From positions 930,001 through 994,000 of the forward strand of contig NZ_QTKX01000001.1 in the NCBI RefSeq assembly GCF_018424685.1: DNA of 64,000 bases. Direction: 5' to 3'. Positions 8,924 to 17,610 of the stretch are shown here, one piece after another. Source of the DNA: Mesobacillus boroniphilus. Lineage in GTDB: Bacteria > Bacillota > Bacilli > Bacillales > Cytobacillaceae. Under the pieces are notes generated by a model. That model ran no database searches and was not told where the DNA came from. It worked only from the letters and a program-made list of their open reading frames with translations. Each line of letters starts with the position of its first letter. The first letter of the stretch is position 1. Position numbers and translations under genes: made by a program.

Positions 8924-9469
8924 ATGAAAAAGTTATCTTTTATTCCTATAGTCCTTGTATTATTGCTTTTCGGCTGCCAGCAAAAACAAAACGATGCGCT
9001 CGATACAAGCAAACTAGAGAGAGTTGAACAAACTGGGAATGCCACCGAGGAACAGTTGAAAAGTATTCCCATCCAATATAATGTACCATCTCTAAAATTG
9101 GGCTTAGAAGCATTGCCATTTGAATTAAACCCACCTAAGGATTTTCCTTTTGAGGCAATGCCGCTAAAGATGACCATTGAAGATTTTAAGCACGATGGGA
9201 AAGAGTTAGTAGTCAATTTTAACAGTTTTTCAAAAAATAAAGAGGATAACATCATTTTCATGATTACTGTCCATAATTTTGAAGTAGAGTATGGTGGACC
9301 ATTAGGGGAGGAAGTTCAATTATCTGATGGGACGGTGGGGAATTATCATGAAGGCTCTCTTATTTTTACAAAAGAGGGAATTTATTATATGCTTGGATAC
9401 AGTAATCCTGACATCACCTCTATTCAGTTGAAGAAAGATATAATAGCATTGGCCAATCAAATGTTATAA
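8924..9469 (+). CDS. Membrane-anchored lipoprotein of unknown function
   Basis: A 181-residue predicted lipoprotein. A KK-plus-hydrophobic signal (MKKLSFIPIVLVLLLFGC) ends in a lipobox with the lipidated Cys at residue 18. The ATG at 8924 is chosen because GGGGGAG precedes it and the signal peptide starts there; the frame is open upstream to about 8873. The mature part is a small mixed domain with no motif that I recognise. It is 72 bases after the ATP-grasp gene and may be co-transcribed, ending at the terminator at 9478. Confidence 0.82.
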   Translation: MKKLSFIPIVLVLLLFGCQQKQNDALDTSKLERVEQTGNATEEQLKSIPIQYNVPSLKLGLEALPFELNPPKDFPFEAMPLKMTIEDFKHDGKELVVNFNSFSKNKEDNIIFMITVHNFEVEYGGPLGEEVQLSDGTVGNYHEGSLIFTKEGIYYMLGYSNPDITSIQLKKDIIALANQML

Positions 9470-9477
9470 GAGTGAGA

Positions 9478-9506
9478 AGAACGCAACTGGGGTTGCGTTC
9501 TTTTTA
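9478..9506 (+). terminator. Rho-independent terminator (shared by convergent genes)
   Basis: AGAACGCAAC (9478-9487) pairs with GTTGCGTTCT (9492-9501), followed by TTTTT. It lies between convergent genes. Confidence 0.88.
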
Positions 9507-9518
9507 GTGTTTGAAGTA

Positions 9519-10358
9519 TTAAGCCAAGACTTGAGGTTTTAAGATGTGTTCAATCTCCTGTCGTGTTTGCAGACCGATGTTTAAAAACAGCAGTCGGAAA
9601 TAAAGTGACTTTATGAATTGATTTAAATTAGTGTTCATCCTGAAGTAGTAGGGGGTATAGCCAGTTGTATTCTTTATCTCTGTTACGTTGTTTGATAGAT
9701 TCACAATCCACTCTTTTAATAGATTTTCATCCATCCCTTTTTCTAACAGGGCTATGACAGCATAGATTAGCCGCTCATCTTCTTCATCAATATAGGCTGT
9801 GTCTTTTAAGATACAACTTCCGACCGTAGTAAGACATTCGCTTGCTAAAGCCAGATCAAATAACGGATGCTTGATTGCCTCGGCCAATAAATCTGCTCCA
9901 TGTGCTACAGAGTGGGCCCAGCCTTTATCCTCGACATATCCTCGGGTATCTTCTTCTTTTTGTAAGTATAGAATGCTGCTCTCTATGGCTTTAAGGGCCA
10001 TCTCTTCCGAAAGAAATCGTTCTTCACGATCCCTATCTAAAATAAGAGCTATCACCAGTGTTGAAAATGCCCTCGTGAATACCGAATCCTCATTCATCGA
10101 GCCAATCCCTATAAATAAATGATTTTGGTCAAGGCAGGTTTGGATTAAATATTCCATTTGTTGATGATTCAAATAACCATCTTTCGTTAAATGATAAAAC
10201 GAACTATAAATCAGTTTGTCCCTTAATACTGGGTCAGTTGAGCCAATATGTTGAACCATCTGTATAATAAGTTGATCGAGATCCTTGCTTTTAATAGTTT
10301 CAGGTTTTTGAAAATCTAATTCTTTTAATTCATTCTTTAATTGCTCAGCAGCCATCAA
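9519..10358 (-). CDS. DUF2785-family protein
   Basis: A 279-residue soluble, mostly helical protein resembling DUF2785. The diagnostic-looking segment is TRGYVEDKGWAHSVAHGADLLAEAIKHP, broken here as KGWAHSVAHGADLL. The rest is helix pairs reminiscent of HEAT-like repeats. The function of the family is unknown. It starts with two Met codons at its upstream end and is transcribed towards the terminator at 9478-9506. It stands alone on the minus strand. Confidence 0.75.
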   Translation of the reverse strand: MMAAEQLKNELKELDFQKPETIKSKDLDQLIIQMVQHIGSTDPVLRDKLIYSSFYHLTKDGYLNHQQMEYLIQTCLDQNHLFIGIGSMNEDSVFTRAFSTLVIALILDRDREERFLSEEMALKAIESSILYLQKEEDTRGYVEDKGWAHSVAHGADLLAEAIKHPLFDLALASECLTTVGSCILKDTAYIDEEDERLIYAVIALLEKGMDENLLKEWIVNLSNNVTEIKNTTGYTPYYFRMNTNLNQFIKSLYFRLLFLNIGLQTRQEIEHILKPQVLA

Positions 10359-10474
10359 AATTTCACACCCTTGGAGTTGGATTTATATTGATTTTAGCAT
10401 ATTTTTCCTTTTTAAAATATTGCATGCCAACCAATTGTTCAGAGTAAATTTTTCTAATTTGCCACAAACTATTC

Positions 10475-10780
10475 ATGGTGATTTTGATGAAAAAAATACT
10501 CCATTTCATAATATGGTCCGGCTGCATCATTCTATTGTCTTTTGCATATGAAGATTACCTCTATTCTCAATTTAAGGTGAATTCTGCACAAGGAATTGTT
10601 GAGGATAAAGGGGTAGGTACAACAACCAGGAATATATACGGAAATTTTACAGAGGAACGAGAGTACTGGATTCAGCTTAATGGGGAAAAAATTGTGGTGA
10701 CCAGATCAATTTTTGCGGATGCGCAACGGCACAGGCAAATCAAGCTTATGAGAACTCAGCATGGCATGGTGATGGAATAA
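10475..10780 (+). CDS. Small membrane-anchored hypothetical protein
   Basis: A 101-residue protein with one N-terminal hydrophobic segment (LHFIIWSGCIILLSFAYE) and a hydrophilic C-terminal domain. No family was recognised. The start could be ATG 10475 or ATG 10487 (MKKILHF); the upstream ribosome binding site is weak for both. It is followed by a bidirectional terminator overlapping its stop codon. Confidence 0.6.
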   Translation: MVILMKKILHFIIWSGCIILLSFAYEDYLYSQFKVNSAQGIVEDKGVGTTTRNIYGNFTEEREYWIQLNGEKIVVTRSIFADAQRHRQIKLMRTQHGMVME

Positions 10781-10812
10781 AAAGATGGTCCGCATTGGAA
10801 CCATCTTTTTTA
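10779..10812. terminator. Bidirectional terminator between convergent genes
   Basis: AAAAGATGGT (10780-10789) pairs with ACCATCTTTT (10800-10809). A run on the left and T run on the right, so it can serve both flanking genes. Confidence 0.85.
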
Positions 10813-12228
10813 CCACGTATCGCCGCGCTCTTTTTTCAGTTCTTTCATTTTATCTGTCCATTCATCGACTCGTTGCCTGATTTCCTTGCTTTCGGTATCT
10901 GCTTTTTCGCGATTGGTTTTGGACATGGCATAATGCAGTTCCTTCATGGCTTCACTTCGTTCAAAGCCCCAATCTCTTAGTTCCGAATATTGTTCATCGG
11001 TGATCCAGCCATTCTCTGACATGATGGCGGCTGCGTCGATAAGACGGTGGGCCTCTTTTCTCCCGACGGTCCATAATTCAAGAGGGTACTTATCTGCGCT
11101 TTTATATTCCTCGACCATGTCCCATCCGTCTGGTGCCATCGTAAATGCAAACGCCAGGTCAAGTGTGGAAGGGAGCCACTCGTACTGGATTGTATTTTTC
11201 AATTCCTCAGGGTTGTTGGCTTTGAAGTATTCGCCGTTTCCGGCTTCAGCAACTGCTTTTAACTGATTCTCTGTTTTACTGTCTACATCAAACCCGATGA
11301 TGTTTACTGAACTATCAGCGTTCTTTGCTATCAAATCCTTGCTGGCCTGGATAGGATCGCCATCACATGTTTCAGCGCCATCGCTGACAATGTAGATTGT
11401 TGTATTTCCATCATAGCCGCCGCTAATCTCTCCGGCCTTTTGGATCGCACTAGCAAGAGGAGTCCAGCCCTTGCTTTCAAAAGAATGGACCGCTCCATGG
11501 AAATCTTCTTTTTCGTATTTGCCCATTGGATAGACCTCTTCGATTCCTGTGCAGGATACTACTTTATCTGCATCTGAATCGGAGCCTTTGTGTCCGTAAA
11601 CTACAAGTGAGACTTCACTTGACTGGCCGATCGTTTTCGCGAAGCTTTTTACGGCATCTTTTGCAATCTCCATTTTGACACTGCCGCCCGCCTGTTGAAG
11701 CATGCTTGAGCTTGCATCCAGAAGAATGATTGCTCTTTCAGAGGTTTTTGTTTCCTCTTCTCCTTCAGCTTTGGTCGGGTCTGGCAGGTAAGGCTCTTCA
11801 AAATGAGGTTCATAGGCGTTTGCATTTCCGATAATTTCTTTATAATGCGGACTGGCTAGCATGTAAACAAGGCCTTTTTTAATCGTTTCTAAATCATCAG
11901 TTTCTTTAGCAAGTTCATCGAGTTTTACCGGCAGCTTGTTTTTTAGCTGAAGGTCCAGTTCAGGTGTATTGAAACCAATATCTTCTATGTCCTTTTCATA
12001 ACTCAGGTCACCCATCATCGAGCCAGGCTCAAGGCCAATCAAACTTTCCTCTGTAACCTCTAAACTTATATTCTTCAGATGGTCAATTTTACTCTGCTTT
12101 GTTTCTTCCTTTTTAACATCCTCTTTAGGCGGAGTTTCGGCTACGACTTCTTTTTCCGGTTCATCACCGCTGCAAGCAGAAAGGACAAGTGAAGTGATTA
12201 AAAATAATAACAGCGAATATCGTTTCAC
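10810..12228 (-). CDS. VWA-domain lipoprotein
   Basis: A 472-residue lipoprotein. The GTG at 12228 is preferred over upstream starts because AGGAGGA lies just before it and the protein then begins with a lipoprotein signal whose lipobox LVLSAC ends at the Cys. A charged linker (many Lys, Glu, Asp) follows, then a von Willebrand factor A domain at about residues 165-340. Its MIDAS motif is DASSSM, and SDGAETCDG lies in the later metal-binding loop. The C-terminal 100 residues are helical and charged. It is probably a surface adhesion or sensing protein; the ligand is unknown. Confidence 0.85.
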   Translation of the reverse strand: MKRYSLLLFLITSLVLSACSGDEPEKEVVAETPPKEDVKKEETKQSKIDHLKNISLEVTEESLIGLEPGSMMGDLSYEKDIEDIGFNTPELDLQLKNKLPVKLDELAKETDDLETIKKGLVYMLASPHYKEIIGNANAYEPHFEEPYLPDPTKAEGEEETKTSERAIILLDASSSMLQQAGGSVKMEIAKDAVKSFAKTIGQSSEVSLVVYGHKGSDSDADKVVSCTGIEEVYPMGKYEKEDFHGAVHSFESKGWTPLASAIQKAGEISGGYDGNTTIYIVSDGAETCDGDPIQASKDLIAKNADSSVNIIGFDVDSKTENQLKAVAEAGNGEYFKANNPEELKNTIQYEWLPSTLDLAFAFTMAPDGWDMVEEYKSADKYPLELWTVGRKEAHRLIDAAAIMSENGWITDEQYSELRDWGFERSEAMKELHYAMSKTNREKADTESKEIRQRVDEWTDKMKELKKERGDTW

Positions 12229-12378
12229 AAAAATCCTCCTCTTCGCGTTTTCGCTATGTAAAAACATCTTCATAGAGTTTACCATGATTAGCGAACAGAT
12301 TTGAAGTGATTTCCATGATGCAAAGTGTAAAAAGCCTTGAACTGACAAAGAATGTGGAGTAAGTAAGGAGGAAATAGG

Positions 12379-12951
12379 ATGAAGAATTTGCTTGAGCTGC
12401 CTGCGCTGCTTCTTTTGGATGTTCAAAAAGGCTTCGACGATTCTTATTGGGGTACTCGGAACAACAGCGAAGCCGAGGCAAACATGGCCCGGCTTTTAAC
12501 AGAATGGAGGTACAGGAAGGGACATGTCATTTACACGAAGCATCTGTCCATTGACCCAGCGTCTCCTTTGCATCATCGAAACAAATTAGGTACTGAATTT
12601 AAGGAAATCATCCAGCCTATCGATGGGGAAATCATTTTTACGAAAAATGTGAATAGCGGTTTCATTGGAACGGAGTTGGAGTCATACTTAAAGCAAAAAC
12701 AGATTAAAACAGTTGTGATAACCGGGTTATCGACTCAGCATTGCGTTTCCACAACGACGCGAATGAGCGGTAATCTTGGCTTCAATACCTTCCTGGTGTC
12801 TGACGCGATTGCTGCATTTGAAATCATGGACCATAATGGAGTTCGCCATTCAGCGGATTCGATTCAGGAACACGAACTGGCAATGCTGCAAAAAGAGTTC
12901 GCCACCATCATCACCACCGATGAGATCATTAGCCAGTTGAACCAAGAGTAA
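12379..12951 (+). CDS. Isochorismatase-family cysteine hydrolase
   Basis: A complete 190-residue member of the isochorismatase-like hydrolases. The catalytic triad is visible as Asp in LLLLDVQKGFDD, Lys in IIFTKNVNSGF, and the nucleophilic Cys in TGLSTQHCVSTTTRM. The reaction is hydrolysis of an amide or ether in a small molecule (nicotinamidase-like or isochorismatase-like); the substrate is not predictable. ATG at 12379 follows AAGGAGG. It is transcribed divergently from the VWA lipoprotein gene. Confidence 0.9.
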   Translation: MKNLLELPALLLLDVQKGFDDSYWGTRNNSEAEANMARLLTEWRYRKGHVIYTKHLSIDPASPLHHRNKLGTEFKEIIQPIDGEIIFTKNVNSGFIGTELESYLKQKQIKTVVITGLSTQHCVSTTTRMSGNLGFNTFLVSDAIAAFEIMDHNGVRHSADSIQEHELAMLQKEFATIITTDEIISQLNQE

Positions 12952-12982
12952 AGCGCAGGAGCCTGTATCCTGCGCTTTATTT
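12950..12982. terminator. Bidirectional terminator between convergent genes
   Basis: Eleven-base stem AAAGCGCAGGA (12950-12960) with TCCTGCGCTTT (12968-12978); it overlaps the end of both flanking genes. Confidence 0.85.
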
Positions 12983-13729
12983 ATCGATGCCAAGGAATTT
13001 AAGCACTCTATGGTAGGGGCACTTACTTAAAGATGTATCATCATCCCGGAGAAAATACTGCCGCCATTCAAAATTATCCTCCGATCCGTATGTGTTCAGG
13101 TCAGGGTGGATTGAAATGCTGTCATATTTAGAAAGCCTTTCTCTCACATGAGCCTTAATCCTCCTGGCATAACTTTGTGACTTGTTAAATTCCTGAAGGA
13201 CCCATCTAGGTGTGATGGCTAGCATCATGACGTCAAAATGTCTGCTTTTCCTGTTTTTATGTGCAGGGGTAGCGCAATACATAAAGTATTTTTCACCATG
13301 AAAACAAAATTCCCAAATTGGATCATGCGGGTCTGTAGGAATATCCTCGGGCCAATCGAACTTATCTAAGGAACTTAGACCATTTAAATGGTTCCAGAAT
13401 AACTGTTCAAATTCTTCTACGGTATTATCATTCATAGATTCTGGTGTTTCATAAAATACAATCAATGATGTGTAATTGCCAATCTTACTTGACAACTCTG
13501 TATAGCTTGTCAAAAGGCTGGAAAGCTCTGTTAAGGTAGAGTTTTCTCTTGGATCACCCACAAATCCATAACGAAGCTGATTTTTAGAAAAGCCAATCGT
13601 TGCCGGTATGCAGGGAAAAGGCTTTTCCTTATCACTCATTTTAGCCAAGAATTTATCTAGTGCACGTTTTTCCCATTCTTGCATCTGATCCCGAGGTGAG
13701 GAACCATGTGTATACAAGCCATTCATCAT
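12977..13729 (-). CDS. YqcI/YcgG-family protein
   Basis: A 250-residue soluble protein with the conserved blocks of the YqcI/YcgG family: FPCIPATIGF near the N-terminus and CATPAHKNRKSRHFD in the centre. The family has no firm function; the conserved Cys and His residues suggest metal or redox chemistry (inference). The start is placed at ATG 13729, 5 bases after GGAGG; a second ATG at 13726 is equally possible. It faces away from the sulfide oxidoreductase gene. Confidence 0.85.
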   Translation of the reverse strand: MMNGLYTHGSSPRDQMQEWEKRALDKFLAKMSDKEKPFPCIPATIGFSKNQLRYGFVGDPRENSTLTELSSLLTSYTELSSKIGNYTSLIVFYETPESMNDNTVEEFEQLFWNHLNGLSSLDKFDWPEDIPTDPHDPIWEFCFHGEKYFMYCATPAHKNRKSRHFDVMMLAITPRWVLQEFNKSQSYARRIKAHVRERLSKYDSISIHPDLNTYGSEDNFEWRQYFLRDDDTSLSKCPYHRVLKFLGIDK

Positions 13730-13878
13730 AGTCACCTCCAATAGCTTCTACAATATATTCAAAGCCTGGAGGATAGGATAGATGTCCCGGGACAAATGGG
13801 CAGCAACCCAGAAATATGAATTTAATCTTAATAATAATTGAAATATTCAGTTAAATTTATTATAATTTTCATAGTGGT

Positions 13879-13908
13879 AATAGTAATACCTATAAGGGTA
13901 TTACTATT
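13879..13908. promoter_or_regulatory. Dyad operator, CsoR/CstR-like, upstream of sqr
   Basis: A perfect 12-bp inverted repeat: AATAGTAATACC (13879-13890), 6-base spacer, GGTATTACTATT (13897-13908). The centre reads ATACC-N5-GGGTAT, which resembles operators of CsoR-family repressors, including the persulfide sensor CstR that controls sulfide-oxidation genes in other Firmicutes. It ends 33 bases before the sulfide:quinone oxidoreductase start. No CsoR-family gene lies in this window, so the regulator must be encoded elsewhere. Confidence 0.65.
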
Positions 13909-13941
13909 GATTATCAATAATAATGGGGGAAGGTGTACGAG

Positions 13942-15129
13942 GTGAAATATACAGTTGTAATCGTCGGTGGAGGCTCTGCTGGTATTTCTGTGGCGGCCCG
14001 GCTTGTAAAAGGGTCACCGGACTTAAAAGGGAAGATTGTGATTTTGGACCCAGCGAAAAAGCATTATTATCAGCCACTCTGGACCCTGGCAGGCGCTGGC
14101 GCAGTTAAAAAGGAAGTAACAGAAAGGGATCAGCAATCACTCATTCCCGATGGTGTCGACTTGATTCAAGATGCCGTTACATCAATCGATCCTGATTCAA
14201 ACTCTCTGACGACAGACAGCGGCACAGAAATGAATTATGACTATCTTGTCATGGCGGCTGGCATCCAGATTAACTGGGACAAGATCAAAGGGTTAAAAGA
14301 AGCAATTGGCAAGAATGGTGTCTGCAGCAATTATTCATATAATTATGTTGACTCCACCTGGGAAAGCATTCAAAACTTTAAGGGCGGAAACGCCATTTTC
14401 ACCCACCCAAACACGCCGATAAAATGTGGCGGCGCACCTCAGAAAATCATGTACCTCGCAGACGATGCCTTCAGAAAAGCAGGTGTCAGAGACAAAAGCC
14501 AGATTATTTTCGCCTCTGCATCTGACAGTATTTTTGCAGTGAAGAAATACGCGAATACACTGGAACAAGTCATCACGAGAAAAGAGATTACCCCTAAATA
14601 TAAAATGAACTTGATCGAAGTTGACTCAGCCAACAAGCTTGCAGTCTTTGAAAATTCAGGAACAGGAGAGACTGAAAAAATTTCTTACAATATGCTGCAT
14701 GTAGTCCCGCCAATGTCGGCACCTGATTTCATCGCAAAGAGTAAGCTTGCCGATGCAGGCGGCTGGGTTGATGTGGATTCGTCAACACTCCAGTCCAGGA
14801 AGTATCCAAATGTTTTCGGGGTCGGAGATTGTGCAAACCTGCCAACCTCCAAAACAGGCGCGGCAATCAGGAAGCAGGCACCAGTCGCAGCAGGGAACTT
14901 ATTAAGCCATATGAAAAACCAACCGCTGAAGTACCGATATGATGGATATACTTCTTGTCCGCTCATTACCGGCTACAACAAGCTGGTGTTGGCTGAATTC
15001 CTCTATGAAAATAAACCAGCTGAGACCTTCCCGTTCGATCAATCAAAAGAACGTTTCAGCATGTATATACTGAAGAAAAATATTCTCCCTGTCATGTATT
15101 GGAAAGGAATGTTGAAGGGGATTATGTAA
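13942..15129 (+). CDS. Sulfide:quinone oxidoreductase (type II-like SQR)
   Basis: A 395-residue FAD-dependent disulfide oxidoreductase. The dinucleotide-binding motif VVIVGGGSAGISVAARL is at the N-terminus, and GVGDCANLPTSKTGAA is the second FAD-contact motif near residue 290. Cys residues in GVCSNYSY and KCGGAPQK are candidates for the redox-active pair. Family members oxidise sulfide to persulfide/polysulfide and pass electrons to menaquinone at the membrane face. GTG at 13942 lies 8 bases after GGGGGAAGG; an in-frame GTG at 13933 is less likely. The dyad upstream suggests sulfide or persulfide control. Confidence 0.9.
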   Translation: MKYTVVIVGGGSAGISVAARLVKGSPDLKGKIVILDPAKKHYYQPLWTLAGAGAVKKEVTERDQQSLIPDGVDLIQDAVTSIDPDSNSLTTDSGTEMNYDYLVMAAGIQINWDKIKGLKEAIGKNGVCSNYSYNYVDSTWESIQNFKGGNAIFTHPNTPIKCGGAPQKIMYLADDAFRKAGVRDKSQIIFASASDSIFAVKKYANTLEQVITRKEITPKYKMNLIEVDSANKLAVFENSGTGETEKISYNMLHVVPPMSAPDFIAKSKLADAGGWVDVDSSTLQSRKYPNVFGVGDCANLPTSKTGAAIRKQAPVAAGNLLSHMKNQPLKYRYDGYTSCPLITGYNKLVLAEFLYENKPAETFPFDQSKERFSMYILKKNILPVMYWKGMLKGIM

Positions 15130-15139
15130 AAAAAGTTCT

Positions 15140-15180
15140 AAAGCCTACAGTCTTAAAATATCGGCTGTCGGCTTTTTTGT
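15140..15180 (+). terminator. Rho-independent terminator after sqr
   Basis: AAAGCC..ACAG pairs with CTGT..GGCTTT across 15140-15174, with one mismatch, followed by a T run. Confidence 0.75.
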
Positions 15181-15243
15181 TTCATTTTAACCAAAGAGAA
15201 TAAATGTTAGTATAAAGGTAGGCATAGTAAGGAGGGATGTTCC

Positions 15244-15633
15244 ATGCATCCTGTCATCTTATTTGACGGAGTCTGCAACTTTTGTGATGCCAGCGTCCAA
15301 TTTATTCTGAATCGTGATTCAAAGGAAACGTTCTACTTCGCCTCGCTGCAGAGTGAAGGCGGACAGGGACTGCTAAAGAAGTATAAAGTGCGAGACGATG
15401 TGGACAGCATGATTTTGATCGAGAATGATAAGGTTTATTATAAATCGTCCGCTGCCCTGAGGATTAGCCGTCATTTGCGTGGGGCATGGAAGCTTCTTTA
15501 TGTGTTCATGATCGTTCCAGCTCCAATCAGGAATATTGTGTATGATATTATCGCCAGGAATCGATACAAATGGTTTGGTCAGAAGGAAAGCTGTATGCTG
15601 CCACCGCCAAATGTGCGGAAGCGATTTTTATAA
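15244..15633 (+). CDS. DCC-family thiol-disulfide oxidoreductase (DUF393)
   Basis: A 129-residue protein with the N-terminal DGVCNFCDASVQF signature that names the DCC family; the two cysteines form a thioredoxin-like CxxC. The middle contains SMILIENDKVYYKSSAALRI, and the length fits the family. The precise substrate is unknown. ATG at 15244 follows TAAGGAGG. It is placed after the sulfide oxidoreductase gene but has its own ribosome binding site and follows a terminator, so it is probably separately expressed. Confidence 0.9.
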   Translation: MHPVILFDGVCNFCDASVQFILNRDSKETFYFASLQSEGGQGLLKKYKVRDDVDSMILIENDKVYYKSSAALRISRHLRGAWKLLYVFMIVPAPIRNIVYDIIARNRYKWFGQKESCMLPPPNVRKRFL

Positions 15634-15642
15634 GTGAAAAAC

Positions 15643-15674
15643 GGAAAAGCTGGCAGCCAGCTTTTCAGTTTTTT
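15643..15674 (+). terminator. Rho-independent terminator after the DCC gene
   Basis: GAAAAGCTGG (15644-15653) pairs with CCAGCTTTTC (about 15657-15666), then TTTTTT. Confidence 0.85.
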
Positions 15675-16018
15675 AGTTAGTGAAAGTAGATTCAGATTAA
15701 CAGTATAAAGAGTTCCGGCAATGCCTAATGCTGCAAGCGGTAAAGGCTCGCCAGTCCGTGTTGGTTTTAAAGGTTTTAGTTGAGTTTGACTATTCATTCA
15801 TCCGCCATCTTCAGTTTTTTAAGAGCATGACAAATATTTACCCAAAGACACAGCGCGGTAAAAAAATCGATGTGCAGAAGGGGGTGAAAGTAAAGAATAG
15901 AAAAGTCTGCAATCTATTTATGGATAAATTTTGTTAATTATATGCTACTATAATATTTAATTAGATAGATTAGGAACATTACATTTTACAAAACAAACAA
16001 CCTATAGGAGCGTTCGCG
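15675..16018. other. Intergenic region without a supported gene
   Basis: About 340 bases between the DCC gene terminator and the next EamA gene. No reading frame here has both a ribosome binding site and plausible protein character. The last 60 bases probably contain the promoter of the downstream gene. Confidence 0.6.
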
Positions 16019-16948
16019 ATGGTACGTTTAAAAGGAATACTTATGATTGTCATTGGTGCCATGCTTTGGGGGATGACTGGGTCGATTACGGAGTGGGTGC
16101 TCGCTAACACAGAATTATCGGTTCCTTTTATCCTGACGATTCGGATGATTATTGCCGGAAGCAGCATCCTGGCGTTCCTGGCAATTAAAAAAGAGGATAT
16201 TTTTACAGTTGTGAAAACACCATACTGGCGGAATCAACTAATCATATTCAGCATTCTTGGGATGGTAGGGTTACAGTACACTTTTACGATGGCCATCGAG
16301 GCGAGTAATGCTGTAGTTGCAACATTGCTGCAATTCTCTGCTCCAATATTTATTGTCCTCTATGTTTCTTTTAATCATAAAAAATGGCCGCCACGTTATC
16401 AGATGATAGGGATCGCTGGTACATTGGCCGGGCTGTACCTGTTGTTGACAAATGGTTCAATTAGCAGTTTGTTGGTTAGTCCAACCGCCTTGCTATGGGG
16501 AGTGGCGGTGGGTCTAACATTTGCTTTCTATACACTTTATCCGGCTCGCTTAATGAAGGAATGGAGCGTATTGGCGATCGTAGGCTGGAGTATGTTGTTC
16601 GGCGGGATTGTTCTTGGAGCAGTCACCCGAGTTTGGATGAGCAACGAATGGCTCATTATTGCACAGCCTAAGATGATTTTTATCATGGCCATCTTGATTT
16701 TCTTTGGCACATTGGCGTTCCTGCTATTCTTAAGCAGCATGAACTATATTACGGCAGTCGAAACTAGCATACTTTCAAGTGTTGAGCCATTAACCGTTAT
16801 GGTGATTTCAGTTATATGGTTCGATACCATGCTACAAAGCGTGCAGCTGATGGGTGCCATGATCATGCTCTTATTCGTAACCTGGCTATCGATTGGTGAT
16901 AAGAAGGTGTCAGTTGAAGCTCAGGTTGTTAAGCAGAATAATAGTTAA
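16019..16948 (+). CDS. DMT superfamily (EamA) transporter
   Basis: A 309-residue exporter with ten hydrophobic segments in two EamA repeats (about residues 5-140 and 155-290). Typical parts are MIVIGAMLWGMTGSITEW at the start and ETSILSSVEPLTVMVISV in the second repeat. It is likely to export amino acids or related metabolites; the substrate is unknown. ATG at 16019 follows a weak TAGGAG. It is only distantly similar to the EamA protein at 389-1285 and ends with its own terminator just before the 52-bp repeat array. Confidence 0.9.
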   Translation: MVRLKGILMIVIGAMLWGMTGSITEWVLANTELSVPFILTIRMIIAGSSILAFLAIKKEDIFTVVKTPYWRNQLIIFSILGMVGLQYTFTMAIEASNAVVATLLQFSAPIFIVLYVSFNHKKWPPRYQMIGIAGTLAGLYLLLTNGSISSLLVSPTALLWGVAVGLTFAFYTLYPARLMKEWSVLAIVGWSMLFGGIVLGAVTRVWMSNEWLIIAQPKMIFIMAILIFFGTLAFLLFLSSMNYITAVETSILSSVEPLTVMVISVIWFDTMLQSVQLMGAMIMLLFVTWLSIGDKKVSVEAQVVKQNNS

Positions 16949-16953
16949 TCACT

Positions 16954-16985
16954 AGAGTCGCCAATTTTTGGCGGCTCTTTTTTTA
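16954..16985 (+). terminator. Rho-independent terminator after the EamA gene
   Basis: AGAGTCGCCAA (16954-16964) pairs with TTGGCGGCTCT (about 16968-16978), then a seven-T run. Confidence 0.88.
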
Positions 16986-17019
16986 GTGGACTGGGTTTGA
17001 ATCCTTTGACAGTGCAATA

Positions 17020-17591
17020 CTTCTGACAGGTCTGCATGGAAACGGTGGAAAGTTGTCCGAACCCAAAGTAACTTCGGACAGGTTTAGAGGAACCCGACAG
17101 AAAGTTGTCCGAACCCAAAGTAACTTCGGACAGGTTTAGAGGAACCCGACAGAAAGCTGTCAGAAGAAAGAGCAAGTTCGGACAGGTTTGGAGGAAACCA
17201 GTGGAAAGCTGTCAGAAGAAAGAGCAAGTTCGGACAGGTTTGGAGGAAATCGGTGAAAAGCTGTCAGAAGAAAGAGCGACTTCTGACAGGTTTGAAGGAA
17301 ACAAATGGAAAGCTGTCAGAAGAAAGAGCGACTTCGGACAGGTTTGGAGGAAATCGACGGAAAGCTGTCAGAAGAAAGAGCGACTTCGGACAGGTTTGGA
17401 GGAAATCGGCGGAAAGCTGTCAGAAGAAAGAGCGACTTCGGACAGGTTTGGAGGAAATCGGCGGAAAGCTGTCAGAAGAAAGAGCGACTTCGGACAGGTT
17501 TGGAGGAAACCAACGGAAAGCTGTCAGAAGTCAGTGCAAGTTAGGACAGGTTTGGAAGAAACCAGCGAAAAGTTGTCAGAACCAAGCGCAC
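17020..17591. repeat. Eleven tandem copies of a 52-bp unit
   Basis: Units begin at 17020, 17072, 17124, 17176, 17228, 17280, 17332, 17384, 17436, 17488 and 17540, exactly 52 bases apart, with a decayed partial unit from 17592. Each unit contains two half-sites in opposite orientation, CTTCGGACAG and CTGTCAGAAG (or CTGTCCGAA in the first units), so each can fold into a hairpin with about 20 bases between the arms. The central units are almost identical and the outer ones are diverged. The period is not a multiple of three, so the long open frames running through it are a by-product of a stop-free repeat. It lies between two convergent genes. Confidence 0.93.
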
Positions 17592-17610
17592 GCTCGGAAT
17601 TTTTTACGTC

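Noticed and set aside
15579..15797. Minus-strand frame with a TGEPLPLAALGIAGTLY segment that recalls an LPXTG-type anchor end
   Set aside because: The sorting motif itself is absent, no Gram-positive anchor tail of basic residues follows, and it runs across a terminator and into the DCC gene.
17020..17591. CRISPR array
   Set aside because: The whole 52-base unit is repeated with no variable spacers, and no cas genes are nearby.
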